Shown here one piece after another: positions 52,818 to 61,706 of a stretch of 64,000 nt of DNA. The translations under genes and the position numbers were made by a program. Within the stretch, counting starts at the first letter, position 1; every line of letters starts with the position of its first letter. This DNA comes from Shinella sp. CPCC 101442 (GTDB taxonomy: Bacteria > Pseudomonadota > Alphaproteobacteria > Rhizobiales > Rhizobiaceae): assembly GCF_024704725.1 (NCBI RefSeq), contig NZ_JALIQS010000004.1, positions 471,725-535,724 of the forward strand, given 5' to 3'. The notes below the pieces were generated by a model. That model saw nothing but the letters and a program-made list of their open reading frames with translations, was not told the DNA's origin and made no database searches.

Positions 52818-53716
52818 GCCGGCCAGCCGGTGGCGCGGGCTTCCTCGATGGTGGCCAGAAGCGCCTCCGCCGGCGAAAGCCCGAGCTGTTCTGCTCGCCG
52901 GGCAAGCCAGCGCGCATGGACGAGGCGGATTTCGACGGGAACGCGCTTGATGTCGAGTGCCAGTGCAGCGGCCATGCGGTGCTTGCCGTTGGTGTGGCGC
53001 ACGAGGTGGCCCTCGGCGTCGATGGCGATGCCGATATCCCGTTCGGCAAGGTCCTGCCAGAACGTGCGTGTCCAGCGATGCCGGTATCCGGTCTGGTCCC
53101 GCAGGCCGAGGTCCGAATGCGGCAGGATACCGTTTTTCTCGATGTCCTCGATGAGGGCGAGGTAGTACTCGAAATAGCCGTCCAGCTTGTCGTGCGTGTC
53201 GATGCCGATCCGGTTGCGCCAGATCGTTTCGCCCTCGGTGATCCTTCGCGCGTAATGGCGATACCGTTTTCCCTTACGGAAATTCTGCCGGGTGCGGCAA
53301 AGCTCGATGATCTCGGCGTGGGAGGAAGACTTCTCGACCGGGACCAGAAGGTGCGACCAGTCTCCGCCGTCCAGAAAATGCGTGCCGACCCAGCGCAGGG
53401 ATCCGGCCTCGAGAAAATTGTCGCGCAGGCGCATTTCCACGGTTTTCGGATCGATCTGCAGGAGAAGCGCATCCGCGAAATGGAAATGCGCGCGTGCGGC
53501 CGGCACGGCCTGTCCGCCCTTCGCGGCAAGGCGCGAGACCGATTGATTGAACCGGCGTGAAAAACCGATATGGGCCGCCAGGAAATCCTGCACCGGCACC
53601 CAGTCGAGCGCCCGGCGGATGAGCGACGGTCGGGGCGGACGTGTGCCCGACGGGGCCCTGTCGTAAACCGGCCCTGGAAATGTATGCTCTTCCGCCAATG
53701 CCGTACCCGAATTCAC
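52811..53716 (-). CDS. Hypothetical protein with ParB/sulfiredoxin-like segment
   Basis: 301 residues, no signal peptide or membrane helix. Residues about 225-265 read DIGIAIDAEGHLVRHTNGKH and RMAAALALDIKRVPVEIRL. The GKHRMAAALALDI stretch resembles the GxHRxxAA box of ParB/sulfiredoxin domains. Upstream there are many aromatic and charged residues (WVGTHFLDGGDWSHLL, GKRYRHYARRITEGETIWRN). I recall related proteins near polysaccharide genes but cannot name a function. Its 3' end carries the mscL terminator in antisense. Confidence 0.7.
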   Translation of the reverse strand: MNSGTALAEEHTFPGPVYDRAPSGTRPPRPSLIRRALDWVPVQDFLAAHIGFSRRFNQSVSRLAAKGGQAVPAARAHFHFADALLLQIDPKTVEMRLRDNFLEAGSLRWVGTHFLDGGDWSHLLVPVEKSSSHAEIIELCRTRQNFRKGKRYRHYARRITEGETIWRNRIGIDTHDKLDGYFEYYLALIEDIEKNGILPHSDLGLRDQTGYRHRWTRTFWQDLAERDIGIAIDAEGHLVRHTNGKHRMAAALALDIKRVPVEIRLVHARWLARRAEQLGLSPAEALLATIEEARATGWPAK

Positions 53717-53886
53717 TCTCGCAGCCCTTGCGCGGCCGAGGCGGCAAGCGGCGTCGCATCCATGACAAATAAACGACGCTTTTGCAAAGCCGGGCGGCGG
53801 ATTTTAGCCCGGAAAACCGGACTATGCCGGATTTTCCGGGTTGTTTTGGGAATGCCGGCGCCCGCTGAAGCCATGCCGCCGTCGAA

Positions 53887-55494
53887 TCAGGCGGTTGCGC
53901 CTTTCGTCCTGGTCTGGTGGATTTCGAGAAGGCTCGGACCCTTGCGGCTGGCGGCCCGCTCCAGTGCTGCGGGCAGATCGGCGACGTCGGCGAGCCGTTC
54001 GGAGGGCACGCCATAGGCGGTGCCGATGGCGATGAAATCGGGCGCGGAGGGTTTGACGCCCTCGGGCGTGATGCCGGCCTCGAGCATGAAATTCTCGATT
54101 TCCTGATAGCCGTCATTGTTCCAGACGAGGAAGACGACGCGGGCGTCGGCATCCACGGCCGAGCCGATTTCAGACAGCGAGAATTGCAGGCCACCGTCGC
54201 CGACGAGGCAGACGATCGGCGCGTCGGGTTCGGCGAGCGCCGCACCGATGGCGGCGGGCGGAGCGAAGCCGAGCGCGCCATAGCCGGTCGCGGCATTGAA
54301 CCAGCTGCGCGGGCGGGGGGCCGCGCAATAATAGTTTCCGGCATAGACGGCCTGTGTCGAGTCGCCGACGATGATTGCCTTGGGCAGCGTGCGGTAGATC
54401 GCGTCGATGACGCCGATCTCCGCCTGCATCTTCGGCGTCAGCTCGTTCCAGGATCCCTTGCGGGCGGTTTCGGCGCGTGCGGCGCCGTTACTGATCGCCT
54501 TGTGGCCTTCCAGGAAACCGAGCATGCCGGCCGCAGCCGTCTTGGCGCTGGAGAAGACCGAGAGGCCGGATTGCGGCGTGCGGGCAAGCTGGGCGGCGTC
54601 GATATCGATGCGGATCAGCGAACGCAGACGCGGGAAACCGCCGTCGACATTGATGTCGTAGTCGGTCGGGCCGAATTCCGTGCCGAAGGCGACGACGAGG
54701 TCGGCGTCGGAGAGCATGCGGCGCACGGACTTCATGCTGGGGCTTGCGGGAACGCACAGCGGATGGCCGGCCAGCATGCCGCGGGCATTGACCGTGGTGA
54801 CGACGGGTGCGCCGATGCGCTCGGCGAGCGCGCGGATTTCTTCCTCCGCCGTGATGGCGCCGCCGCCCGCGAGAAAGACGGGGCGGGAGGCATTGGTGCA
54901 GAGGATGGCGGCGCGCTGCAGGGTTTCCGCATCGGCGCGCGGGCGTGTTGCGACCGCGGCCGGGAATTTTCCCGTCTCGATCTGTTTTGCCATCACGTCT
55001 GTCGGGATTTCGATATGGACGGGGCCGGGCCGGCCGGAGAGCAGAACGGCGAAGGCGCGCTCGACGACCAGCGGCAGGTCGGCGGGGTTGAGCAGCGTGT
55101 GCGAATAGAGCGCCAGCGTCTTCATCATGCCCTGCTGGTCGGGCAGCTCATGCAGCAGCCCCCGGCCATGGCCGAGCGAATCGCGCTTGTTGACGCCCGA
55201 AATGACCAGCATCGGCACGGAATCCTGCCGCGCCTGCGCCATCGCCGTAATGGTGTTGGTGAGGCCAGGGCCGGTGATGACGAGGGCCACACCGGGTTTT
55301 CCCGAGACGCGGGCATAACCATCCGCCATGAAGCCGGCGCCCTGTTCGTGGCGCGGCGTGATGTGGCGGATCTTCGAAGCGGCGAGGCCGCGATAGAGCT
55401 CGACGGTGTGCACGCCGGGAATGCCGAACACGACCTCGACGCCATTGGCCTCCAGGAGATCGACGAGAACTTCGCCTACGGTTCTGGTGGTCAT
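53887..55494 (-). CDS. aruI: TPP-dependent 2-ketoarginine decarboxylase-like enzyme (AruI type)
   Basis: 535 residues of the acetolactate-synthase superfamily. HEQGAGFMADGYARVSGKPG carries the catalytic glutamate, and GDGGLQFSLSEIGSAVDADA with WNNDGYQE is the TPP-magnesium motif. VFGIPGVHTVELYRGL at the start is typical. Among TPP enzymes this length, together with the adjacent aminotransferase, arginine-deiminase-like and arginine-type transporter genes, points to 5-guanidino-2-oxopentanoate decarboxylase (AruI) of the arginine transaminase pathway. An acetolactate synthase homologue with other specificity remains possible. It overlaps the aminotransferase gene by 4 nt. Confidence 0.75.
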   Translation of the reverse strand: MTTRTVGEVLVDLLEANGVEVVFGIPGVHTVELYRGLAASKIRHITPRHEQGAGFMADGYARVSGKPGVALVITGPGLTNTITAMAQARQDSVPMLVISGVNKRDSLGHGRGLLHELPDQQGMMKTLALYSHTLLNPADLPLVVERAFAVLLSGRPGPVHIEIPTDVMAKQIETGKFPAAVATRPRADAETLQRAAILCTNASRPVFLAGGGAITAEEEIRALAERIGAPVVTTVNARGMLAGHPLCVPASPSMKSVRRMLSDADLVVAFGTEFGPTDYDINVDGGFPRLRSLIRIDIDAAQLARTPQSGLSVFSSAKTAAAGMLGFLEGHKAISNGAARAETARKGSWNELTPKMQAEIGVIDAIYRTLPKAIIVGDSTQAVYAGNYYCAAPRPRSWFNAATGYGALGFAPPAAIGAALAEPDAPIVCLVGDGGLQFSLSEIGSAVDADARVVFLVWNNDGYQEIENFMLEAGITPEGVKPSAPDFIAIGTAYGVPSERLADVADLPAALERAASRKGPSLLEIHQTRTKGATA

Positions 55495-56681
55495 GCGCGG
55501 CGCTCCTTCGGCAGGGTGGATCGGGCGGCAAGGGCCGCGATGCGTCGGCAGGCCTCGTCTATATGGGCATCCGGGACGGTAAGGCTGAGACGGATGAAGC
55601 CTTCCGCCTGCTTGCCGAAGGAGGAACCGGGCATGACGGCCACCAGGTCCTCGCGCAGCAGCGTCCAGGCGAAATCCTCGCCGCTCATCCCGGTCTGCGA
55701 GACATCGACGACGATGAACATGCCGGCCTCCGGTGGGAGTGGCGTCAGGCCAGGGGCACGCGACAGCGCATCGACAAAGCGGGCGGCGCGGGCCTGGTAG
55801 GTCTGGCGCATGGTGGCGGAAGTCGAGATCGGATTGTCGAGCGCATAGGCCGTCATGTCGGCGATGAAGGGCTGGCCGCCGAACAGCATGGTCTCGGACA
55901 CCGCAAGCAGGCGGGCGCAGAATTCCTTGGGACCGACCGTCCAGCCGCTGCGGAAACCGGGGGCGGCATGCGACTTCGAGATGGAGGAGACCACGATGGT
56001 GCGCTCGGCGAGATCGGCGTTGTCAAAGGGTGACGCGAAGGTCGCGCCGAAGACGAGCTGTTCGTAGACCTCGTCGCAGACGATCCAGAGATCGTGCTTG
56101 CGGCAGACGGCGCCGATCTCGGCGATTTCCTGCGCCGTCAGCACGGCGCCGGTCGGATTGTGCGGCGTGTTGAGCAGCAGCACGCGGCAGTCGGGCGTAA
56201 TCGCGGCTTCGAGATCGGCCGCTTTCATGTGAAAACCGTTTTCCGGCCGCAGCGGCACGGGGATCTGCATGGCACCCGTCGAGCGGATGACGCCCTCATA
56301 GGTCGCGTAGAGCGGGTCGCCGACGAGCACGGCATCGCCGGTCTCGACGAGGCCGAGCATGACGGCGAAGAGGGCGGTCTGGGTGCCGGGGAAACACAGC
56401 ACGTTTTCGGCGGTCACGTCGCTGCGGCGCTTCTGGTACTTGCGTACGACGGCATCGACGACGGAGGGTTCGCCCCGGCCGTTGGAATAGCGATAGCGGC
56501 CGGCATGCATGGCGCGCACGGCCTCGGCCAGCAACGCCGGGTCCGGCGGAACGTCGGGCTCGCCGATGGTGAGCTCGATGATCGCCTTGCCTTCACGCTT
56601 CATGCGCCTCGCCTCGGCATGGATGGCCCATTTCTCCGATCCGAGATTTTGAAGCCGCTCTGTGATGGACGCGTAGCGCAT
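55491..56681 (-). CDS. aruH: PLP-dependent aminotransferase, class I/II (AruH type)
   Basis: 396 residues. The start at 56681 is preferred: GGAG lies 7 nt before MRYASITERLQ. IIELTIGEPDVPPDPALLAE and NTPHNPTGAVLTAQEIAEIG are family motifs. The PLP lysine is in VVSSISKSHAAPGFRSGWTV. With the AruI-like gene next to it, arginine:pyruvate transaminase (AruH), making 2-ketoarginine, is the best guess. Other aspartate-family aminotransferases look similar. It is translationally coupled to the decarboxylase gene, whose start lies within its stop. Confidence 0.75.
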   Translation of the reverse strand: MRYASITERLQNLGSEKWAIHAEARRMKREGKAIIELTIGEPDVPPDPALLAEAVRAMHAGRYRYSNGRGEPSVVDAVVRKYQKRRSDVTAENVLCFPGTQTALFAVMLGLVETGDAVLVGDPLYATYEGVIRSTGAMQIPVPLRPENGFHMKAADLEAAITPDCRVLLLNTPHNPTGAVLTAQEIAEIGAVCRKHDLWIVCDEVYEQLVFGATFASPFDNADLAERTIVVSSISKSHAAPGFRSGWTVGPKEFCARLLAVSETMLFGGQPFIADMTAYALDNPISTSATMRQTYQARAARFVDALSRAPGLTPLPPEAGMFIVVDVSQTGMSGEDFAWTLLREDLVAVMPGSSFGKQAEGFIRLSLTVPDAHIDEACRRIAALAARSTLPKERRA

Positions 56682-56713
56682 GGTCATTCTCCGCATGTGA
56701 ATTCGGGGGTGGT

Positions 56714-57352
56714 TTAACCGTCGGCGGGCAGGGCGTCGATCGGTCTCAGGCGTAATCCAAGCAGCGTTTCGATCGAGGTCAGCGCGATCTCGACCAGCTC
56801 GCTGTCGCCGAACAGTTCGCCGGCCAGGCAGCCTTCGAGCCAGAGGCCGTCGAGCAGGCCGTTGATCGCGATCGCGAGCCGGCGGCAGCGTTCCGGCGAG
56901 GAATCCGCGCCGCGAGCAGCGAGGAAATCGGCAAGCAGGCTTTCCAGCGTGTCGCGAAAACTCAAGTACCCCTCGCGGTGGATGGCGGCGAGTTCCGGAT
57001 CGACGCTGACCCGGCTGATGAACGAGGCCCAGAGCGAGAGGCTGCGGCTGTTGGCGACCGGTTCCGTCAGGTTGATGACGATGAAGTCGCGCAGCCGCGT
57101 TTCCGCGTCGCCCGAGACCCGCTCGGCCTTTTCGGTGAGCCGGGCGATGACGAGGCGATAGGCTTCCTGAAGGATGTGCTCCTTGGACTGGAAATAGTGC
57201 CGGATGAGGCCCGCCGTGACACCCGCCTTGATGGCGATCTGCCGGACCGTCGCGCCTTCGAGGCCATATTCCGCGATGCAGTCGAGCGTCGCCTCGATCA
57301 GGTCGTGGCGGCGTTCGGCCTCGGGGGCGCGATGGAAGGTCCGGCGGGCCAT
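56714..57352 (-). CDS. TetR-family regulator (BetI-like)
   Basis: 212 residues. The N-terminal helix-turn-helix is LIEATLDCIAEYGLEGATVR and QIAIKAGVTAGLIRHYFQSK. The C-terminal ligand domain has LSLWASFISRVSVDPELAAI and GLLDGLWLEGCLAGE, similar to BetI-type TetR proteins. GAGGAGGACAG precedes the start codon. It lies within the same minus-strand block as the catabolic genes and probably represses them until the substrate or an intermediate is present. Confidence 0.9.
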   Translation of the reverse strand: MARRTFHRAPEAERRHDLIEATLDCIAEYGLEGATVRQIAIKAGVTAGLIRHYFQSKEHILQEAYRLVIARLTEKAERVSGDAETRLRDFIVINLTEPVANSRSLSLWASFISRVSVDPELAAIHREGYLSFRDTLESLLADFLAARGADSSPERCRRLAIAINGLLDGLWLEGCLAGELFGDSELVEIALTSIETLLGLRLRPIDALPADG

Positions 57353-57373
57353 CTGTCCTCCTCTAGTCTCTAT

Positions 57374-57414
57374 GCAATTCCAGCAAAACCGCTGCGCACG
57401 TTTGCTGGAATTGC
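57374..57414. repeat. Rhizobial intergenic palindromic repeat, copy 2
   Basis: GCAATTCCAGCAAA (57374-57387) and TTTGCTGGAATTGC (57401-57414) are perfect 14-bp arms around a 13-nt spacer. The element has the layout of the common GCAATTCC...GGAATTGC repeat of Rhizobiaceae, also present at 21551. It sits between the TetR gene and the deiminase-family gene, 1 bp beyond the stop of the latter. A TetR operator is less likely because the same sequence occurs at an unrelated locus. Confidence 0.7.
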
Positions 57415-58293
57415 TTATGCCGCGCGGCGCAGCACCGGCCGCGTCAGGCAGGTCGGGCCACCCTCGCAGGCGATGCACAGCGCATCGGCCTCAAAGGTCT
57501 GCACGGTGCAGCCGGCCGCTTCCATCGCCGCCTTGGTGGCCGGGAAGCCTTCCACCATGATGACCTCGTGCGGGCGGGTCGGCAGCACGTTCAGCGACAG
57601 GCCGTTGCTGGCGTGGAACTCGTCGGCGGGCGCCTCGATAAGCGTGATGCCGCGCTTCTTGAGCAGCTGGTAGAAGGCGGCCGGCAGGAGCGGCGCGAAG
57701 ACCAGCGCGAGATTGTCGGCAAGCGGGCTCATGACGCTCATCAGGTGCAGGCAGGCCTCTTCGCCGTGCCAGAGCGGCAGGTCGTAAGCAAGAACACTCA
57801 CGCCATGCGGTGCCAGGATCTTCGTGATCTGGTCGATGCCTTCCTGGTTGGTGCGCACGCCGCGGCCGATGACCAGCGTCTTCGCGTCGAGCCAGATGCA
57901 ATCGCCGCCTTCGACGGTGCCGTCGCCCTCGATACGGCCGAGGATCGGAATCTGGCGCTCGGAATAGGCCTTTTCATGCAGGGCGGTTTCGGCGACGCGC
58001 AGCGGCTTGCCCATGCGCAGCAGGATCGCGCCATGGTCGGACATCAGCGACGGATCATGGGTGAACATTGCGTCGGCCAGGCCGTCGCCCTCGTCCTCCA
58101 GCCAGATGATTTCGGTGCCGGATTTTTCCACGAGGTCGGCAAAGGCCTTGTACTGGTGCACGGCGCGCGCGCCGTCGAAAGTCGGGCCGTAATGCCACTT
58201 GGCGGGATCGGCGGCCGAGAGGCTGGAACCGGGGCGGCGCATGAGAACGCGCATCAGGGGGGCCGACATTTCCTGCGAACCGAAGGCGGTCAT
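57415..58293 (-). CDS. Arginine-deiminase/DDAH-superfamily hydrolase
   Basis: 292 residues of the guanidino-group-modifying (penta-beta-alpha propeller) superfamily. The substrate-binding stretch is GDGTVEGGDCIWLDAKTLVI followed by GRGVRTNQEGI. The catalytic histidine is probably in EEACLHLMSVMSPL, and the nucleophile is C282 in CEGGPTCLTRPVLRR. This matches the dimethylarginine dimethylaminohydrolase / arginine deiminase group. It should hydrolyse a guanidino compound, giving citrulline or a related product. It is the first gene of the minus-strand block and diverges from the ABC transporter operon. Confidence 0.85.
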   Translation of the reverse strand: MTAFGSQEMSAPLMRVLMRRPGSSLSAADPAKWHYGPTFDGARAVHQYKAFADLVEKSGTEIIWLEDEGDGLADAMFTHDPSLMSDHGAILLRMGKPLRVAETALHEKAYSERQIPILGRIEGDGTVEGGDCIWLDAKTLVIGRGVRTNQEGIDQITKILAPHGVSVLAYDLPLWHGEEACLHLMSVMSPLADNLALVFAPLLPAAFYQLLKKRGITLIEAPADEFHASNGLSLNVLPTRPHEVIMVEGFPATKAAMEAAGCTVQTFEADALCIACEGGPTCLTRPVLRRAA

Positions 58294-58506
58294 TCAATAC
58301 TCCCAAGGAATTTTTGATCGAAGGCGGATGCTGCCAGAAAAGTCAGCGACAGCGCTATTATACGCTTGAACAATTTCTTAACAAGTGCCACGATGCAATC
58401 CACAAGACGAAACGACGGGCCGAAGATGCCCGCGGGAACGCTGAAAAACAGGGGAATTTGGCATGTACCATGCATCGATTTTCCGCGCGCTGGAGACCTC
58501 TCCGCG

Positions 58507-59280
58507 ATGACGGAACGCGCCGAGGCAATCGCGGTCACGGACCTGCACAAGCGCTTCGGACCGCTCGAGGTTCTCAAGGGCGTATCGCTCACCGCGCATG
58601 AGGGAGACGTCATCGCCATCATCGGCGGATCCGGCTCGGGCAAATCGACCTTCCTTCGCTGCATCAACATGCTGGAACTGCCGAGCGCCGGCACGGTGAC
58701 GATCCATGGCGAGACCATCGCCATGAAGAAGGACGGCCATGGCGGCATGACGCCTTCGGACCGCAAGCAGGTGCAGCGCATCCGCTCCCGCCTCGGCATG
58801 GTCTTCCAGAGCTTCAATCTGTGGCAGCACATGACGATCCTCGAAAACGTCATCGAGGCGCCGGTCCATGTGCTGGGCATCAGGAAGGACGAGGCGATCG
58901 ACCGGGCAGAAACGCTCCTGCGCCGCGTTGGTCTCCACGAGAAGCGCGATGCCTATCCGGCCTTCCTTTCCGGCGGCCAGCAGCAGCGCGCGGCGATTGC
59001 CCGCGCGCTCGCCATCCAGCCCCATGTCATGCTTTTCGACGAACCCACATCCGCGCTCGATCCGGAACTGGTGGGCGAGGTGCTTTCCGTCATCGGCGAT
59101 CTCGCCAAGGAAAAACGCACGATGATCCTCGTCACCCACGAGATGAAGTTCGCCCGCAACGTGGCGAGCCATGTCGTGTTCCTGGCGAACGGCGTCATCG
59201 AGGAACAGGGGCCGCCGGACGAACTGTTCGGAGCGCCGAAATCGGAGCGGCTGAAGAAATTCATCAGCTCCATCCACTGA
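58507..59280 (+). CDS. Polar amino-acid ABC transporter ATPase
   Basis: 257 residues. Walker A is GGSGSGKSTFLRCINMLELP, the signature is FLSGGQQQRAAIARALAIQP, Walker B is VMLFDEPTSALDPELVGEVL, and the H-loop is VTHEMKFARNVASHVVFLA. Extra residues after the Q-loop (VFQSFNLWQHMTILENVIEA) are of the HisP/OccP subfamily. The start at 58507 is where the family begins; the frame is open further upstream. It is first in a five-gene plus-strand operon. The 213-bp gap to the divergent hydrolase gene should hold both promoters. Confidence 0.95.
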   Translation: MTERAEAIAVTDLHKRFGPLEVLKGVSLTAHEGDVIAIIGGSGSGKSTFLRCINMLELPSAGTVTIHGETIAMKKDGHGGMTPSDRKQVQRIRSRLGMVFQSFNLWQHMTILENVIEAPVHVLGIRKDEAIDRAETLLRRVGLHEKRDAYPAFLSGGQQQRAAIARALAIQPHVMLFDEPTSALDPELVGEVLSVIGDLAKEKRTMILVTHEMKFARNVASHVVFLANGVIEEQGPPDELFGAPKSERLKKFISSIH

Positions 59281-59309
59281 GAAGCAAAAAAACCAACAGA
59301 GGGAAAATC

Positions 59310-60092
59310 ATGAAGAGTGCCTTGAAGACAATCGCCCTTGCCGCCGCCATCGGCCTTGCCGCCGTCTCCGGTGCCGCGGCCCAGCAGGTCCGCGTCGGTT
59401 TTGCCGCCGAACCCTATCCGCCCTTCACCTCGCCGGACGCCTCGGGCAACTGGGAAGGCTGGGAAGTGGACTTCATGAAGGCGATCTGCGCCGAAGCGAA
59501 GCTCGACTGCGTCGTCACGCCCGTCGCCTGGGACGGCATCATCCCGGCGCTGACCACCAACAAGATCGACATGATCATCGGCTCCATGTCGATCACGGCC
59601 GAACGCCAGCAGACGATCGACTTCTCCGACAAGTACTACAACTCTCCTCCGGGCATCATCGGCGCCAAGGACGCGAAGTTCGACGCGACGCCGGAAGGCC
59701 TTGCCGGCAAGACGCTCGGCGTGCAGGTCGCGACGATCCATCAGGTCTATGCCAACAAGTATTTTGCCGCCGCCGGTGCGACGGTGAAGGAATACCAGAC
59801 GCAGGACGAGGCCAACAACGACCTCGCGTCCGGCCGTATCGATGCTGTTCAGGCCGACTCGATCGCGCTTGGTGACTTCCTGAAGACCGAACAGGGTTCG
59901 GCCTGCTGCGACATGAAGGGCACCGTGAAGGACGACCCTGAAATCCTCGGCCTCGGTGTGGGCGTTGGCCTGCGCAAGGGCGAGACGGAGCTGAAGGACA
60001 AGATCAACGCTGCCATCAAGGCGATCCGCGCCAATGGCACCTATGATACCTTCTCCAAGAAGTATTTCGACTTCGACGTCTACGGCGGCTGA
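59310..60092 (+). CDS. Basic amino-acid-type ABC transporter substrate-binding protein
   Basis: 260 residues with a signal peptide ending SGAAAQQ. The core is VRVGFAAEPYPPFTSPDASG, GWEVDFMKAICAEAKLDC (conserved disulphide), AWDGIIPALTTNKIDMIIGS and MSITAERQQTIDFSDKYY. It ends KKYFDFDVYGG. It is of the LAO/ArtJ/OccT group, many of which bind arginine, ornithine or opines. AGAGGGAAAATC precedes the start. A hairpin separates it from the permease genes and may raise its level relative to them. Confidence 0.93.
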   Translation: MKSALKTIALAAAIGLAAVSGAAAQQVRVGFAAEPYPPFTSPDASGNWEGWEVDFMKAICAEAKLDCVVTPVAWDGIIPALTTNKIDMIIGSMSITAERQQTIDFSDKYYNSPPGIIGAKDAKFDATPEGLAGKTLGVQVATIHQVYANKYFAAAGATVKEYQTQDEANNDLASGRIDAVQADSIALGDFLKTEQGSACCDMKGTVKDDPEILGLGVGVGLRKGETELKDKINAAIKAIRANGTYDTFSKKYFDFDVYGG

Positions 60093-60109
60093 TTTCGCTC
60101 GTGCCTGAT

Positions 60110-60132
60110 GCCGGCGGCCCTGCGCCGCCGGC
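60110..60132 (+). terminator. Hairpin between binding-protein and permease genes
   Basis: GCCGGCGG (60110-60117) pairs with CCGCCGGC (60125-60132), followed by CTTTCCTT. It lies 17 bp after the binding-protein stop. As at 6809, it is probably a partial terminator or a 3'-end stabiliser. Confidence 0.55.
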
Positions 60133-60158
60133 CTTTCCTTCAAACGGACTGAAAACCC

Positions 60159-60887
60159 ATGGCCGATGCCGGATCGCTGATCAACTGGAGCCTGCTTGCC
60201 CTTGAACCGCCCGGCTGGGGCGGCGCCATGCTGGCAGGGCTCTGGAACTCCATCCAGATCGCCATTGGCGGCTACGGGCTCGGCCTCATTCTCGGCACGG
60301 GCGGTGCGATGGGCAAGCTCTATGGCGGCCCTGTCACCAAGGATTTGCTCGAGGTCTATACCACGCTCGTGCGCGCCGTACCGGAGCTCGTGCTCATTCT
60401 CATTCTTTATTATGCCGGCACGGATGTGCTGAACCAGATTTCCGCCGCCGTCGGCTGGGGGCAGGTGGATATCAGCGGCCTTGCCGCCGGCATCTTCGTC
60501 ATCGGCGTCGTGCAGGGCGCCTATTCCACCGAAGTCATCCGCGGCGCGATCAAGGCGGTGCCGGCGGGGCAGATCGAGGCGGCGCGCGCCTACGGCATGT
60601 CGCCTGTCCAGATCATGCGCCGCATCACCCTGCCGGCCATGCTGCCGCATGCCATTCCCGGCCTCTCCAATCTCTGGCTCATCGCCACCAAGGATACGGC
60701 GTTGCTTGCCGTCGTCGGCTTCTCCGAGCTGACGCTGGTGACGCGCCAGGCGGCCGGCACCACCAAATCCTACCTGCTGTTCTTCTGCGCGGCGGGCGTG
60801 CTGTATCTGATGATCACGCTCCTCTCGAACGTGCTGATCGGCTTCATCGAGCGCCACTACCGGCGCGGCATGGTGAGGACCGCGTGA
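60159..60887 (+). CDS. Amino-acid ABC transporter permease (HisQ type)
   Basis: 242 residues. Several membrane helices surround the permease core: LWNSIQIAIGGYGLGLILGT, YTTLVRAVPELVLILILYYA and the EAA loop GQIEAARAYGMSPVQIMRRI followed by LPAMLPHAIPGLSNLW. TKDTALLAVVGFSELTLVTR is typical. It forms a heterodimeric channel with the next gene product. It overlaps that gene by 4 nt. Confidence 0.93.
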   Translation: MADAGSLINWSLLALEPPGWGGAMLAGLWNSIQIAIGGYGLGLILGTGGAMGKLYGGPVTKDLLEVYTTLVRAVPELVLILILYYAGTDVLNQISAAVGWGQVDISGLAAGIFVIGVVQGAYSTEVIRGAIKAVPAGQIEAARAYGMSPVQIMRRITLPAMLPHAIPGLSNLWLIATKDTALLAVVGFSELTLVTRQAAGTTKSYLLFFCAAGVLYLMITLLSNVLIGFIERHYRRGMVRTA

Positions 60888-61705
60888 TGACGGAGCAAAC
60901 CGTTTCCGCCCTGGCGCTGACCGAACTGCCGAGCCGACAAAGCTTTTTCAAGCCACACCGCATCGTGCTGATGGCCATCGCGGCGATCATCGTCTTCTGC
61001 GCCATCTGGTTCATGCGCTGGGAATGGGTGCCGAAGTATTCCGGAGCGCTCGCCTATGGTGTCGGCGTCACGCTGCTGATGCTGTTTTCGACCGCGATCC
61101 TCGGCTTCTTTCTTGCCGTACCGATCGGCCTCGTGCAGGTGACGGGGCCGTGGCCGCTGAAAATGCTGGCGAAAGGGTTCTGCACCATCATCCGCGGTAC
61201 GCCGCTGCTCTTGCAGCTCTGGCTGCTTTATTATGGCCTCGGTTCGCTGTTTCCGCAGTTCCCGGAAATCCGCAATTCCTTCCTCTGGCCGTATTTGCGG
61301 GAGGCATGGCCCTATGGCGTGGCGGCCCTGACCATTTCCTTCGCCGCCTATGAGGGCGAGGTCATGCGCGGCGCCTTCGCCGGCGTGCCGCCGGGCGAGC
61401 TGGAGGCCGCGCGTGCCTACGGCATGAGCCGTTTCACGATGTTCCGGCGCATCTGGCTGCCGCGCGCCGTGTATCGGGCACTGCCGACGCTGAACGGCGA
61501 AACCGTACTGCAGCTGAAATCGACACCGCTTGTCGCGACCATCACGGTCATCGATGCCTATGCCGTCATCTCGAAGGTGCGGCAGGCGACGTATCTCACC
61601 TATGAGCCGCTCCTGCTGCTGGCGCTCATCTATCTTTGCCTCACCGCCATTCTGGTGGTGGCCTTCCGCTATTTCGAAAGCAAAATCCCTTCACGTGGTG
61701 CCTGA
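60884..61705 (+). CDS. Amino-acid ABC transporter permease (HisM type)
   Basis: 273 residues. A membrane helix near 25-45 precedes the permease core: ALAYGVGVTLLMLFSTAILG, FCTIIRGTPLLLQLWLLYYG and the EAA loop GELEAARAYGMSRFTMFRRI followed by WLPRAVYRALPTL. LKSTPLVATITVIDAYAVIS matches HisM/OccM. The start lies within the upstream stop (ATGA overlap), showing translational coupling. Together with the ATPase, binding protein and first permease, the transporter is complete. Confidence 0.93.
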   Translation: MMTEQTVSALALTELPSRQSFFKPHRIVLMAIAAIIVFCAIWFMRWEWVPKYSGALAYGVGVTLLMLFSTAILGFFLAVPIGLVQVTGPWPLKMLAKGFCTIIRGTPLLLQLWLLYYGLGSLFPQFPEIRNSFLWPYLREAWPYGVAALTISFAAYEGEVMRGAFAGVPPGELEAARAYGMSRFTMFRRIWLPRAVYRALPTLNGETVLQLKSTPLVATITVIDAYAVISKVRQATYLTYEPLLLLALIYLCLTAILVVAFRYFESKIPSRGA

Positions 61706-61706
61706 T

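Noticed and set aside
57374..57414. Palindrome as operator of the neighbouring TetR regulator
   Set aside because: The same layout occurs at 21551 in an unrelated place and matches a common rhizobial repeat, so a specific operator is less likely, though not excluded.
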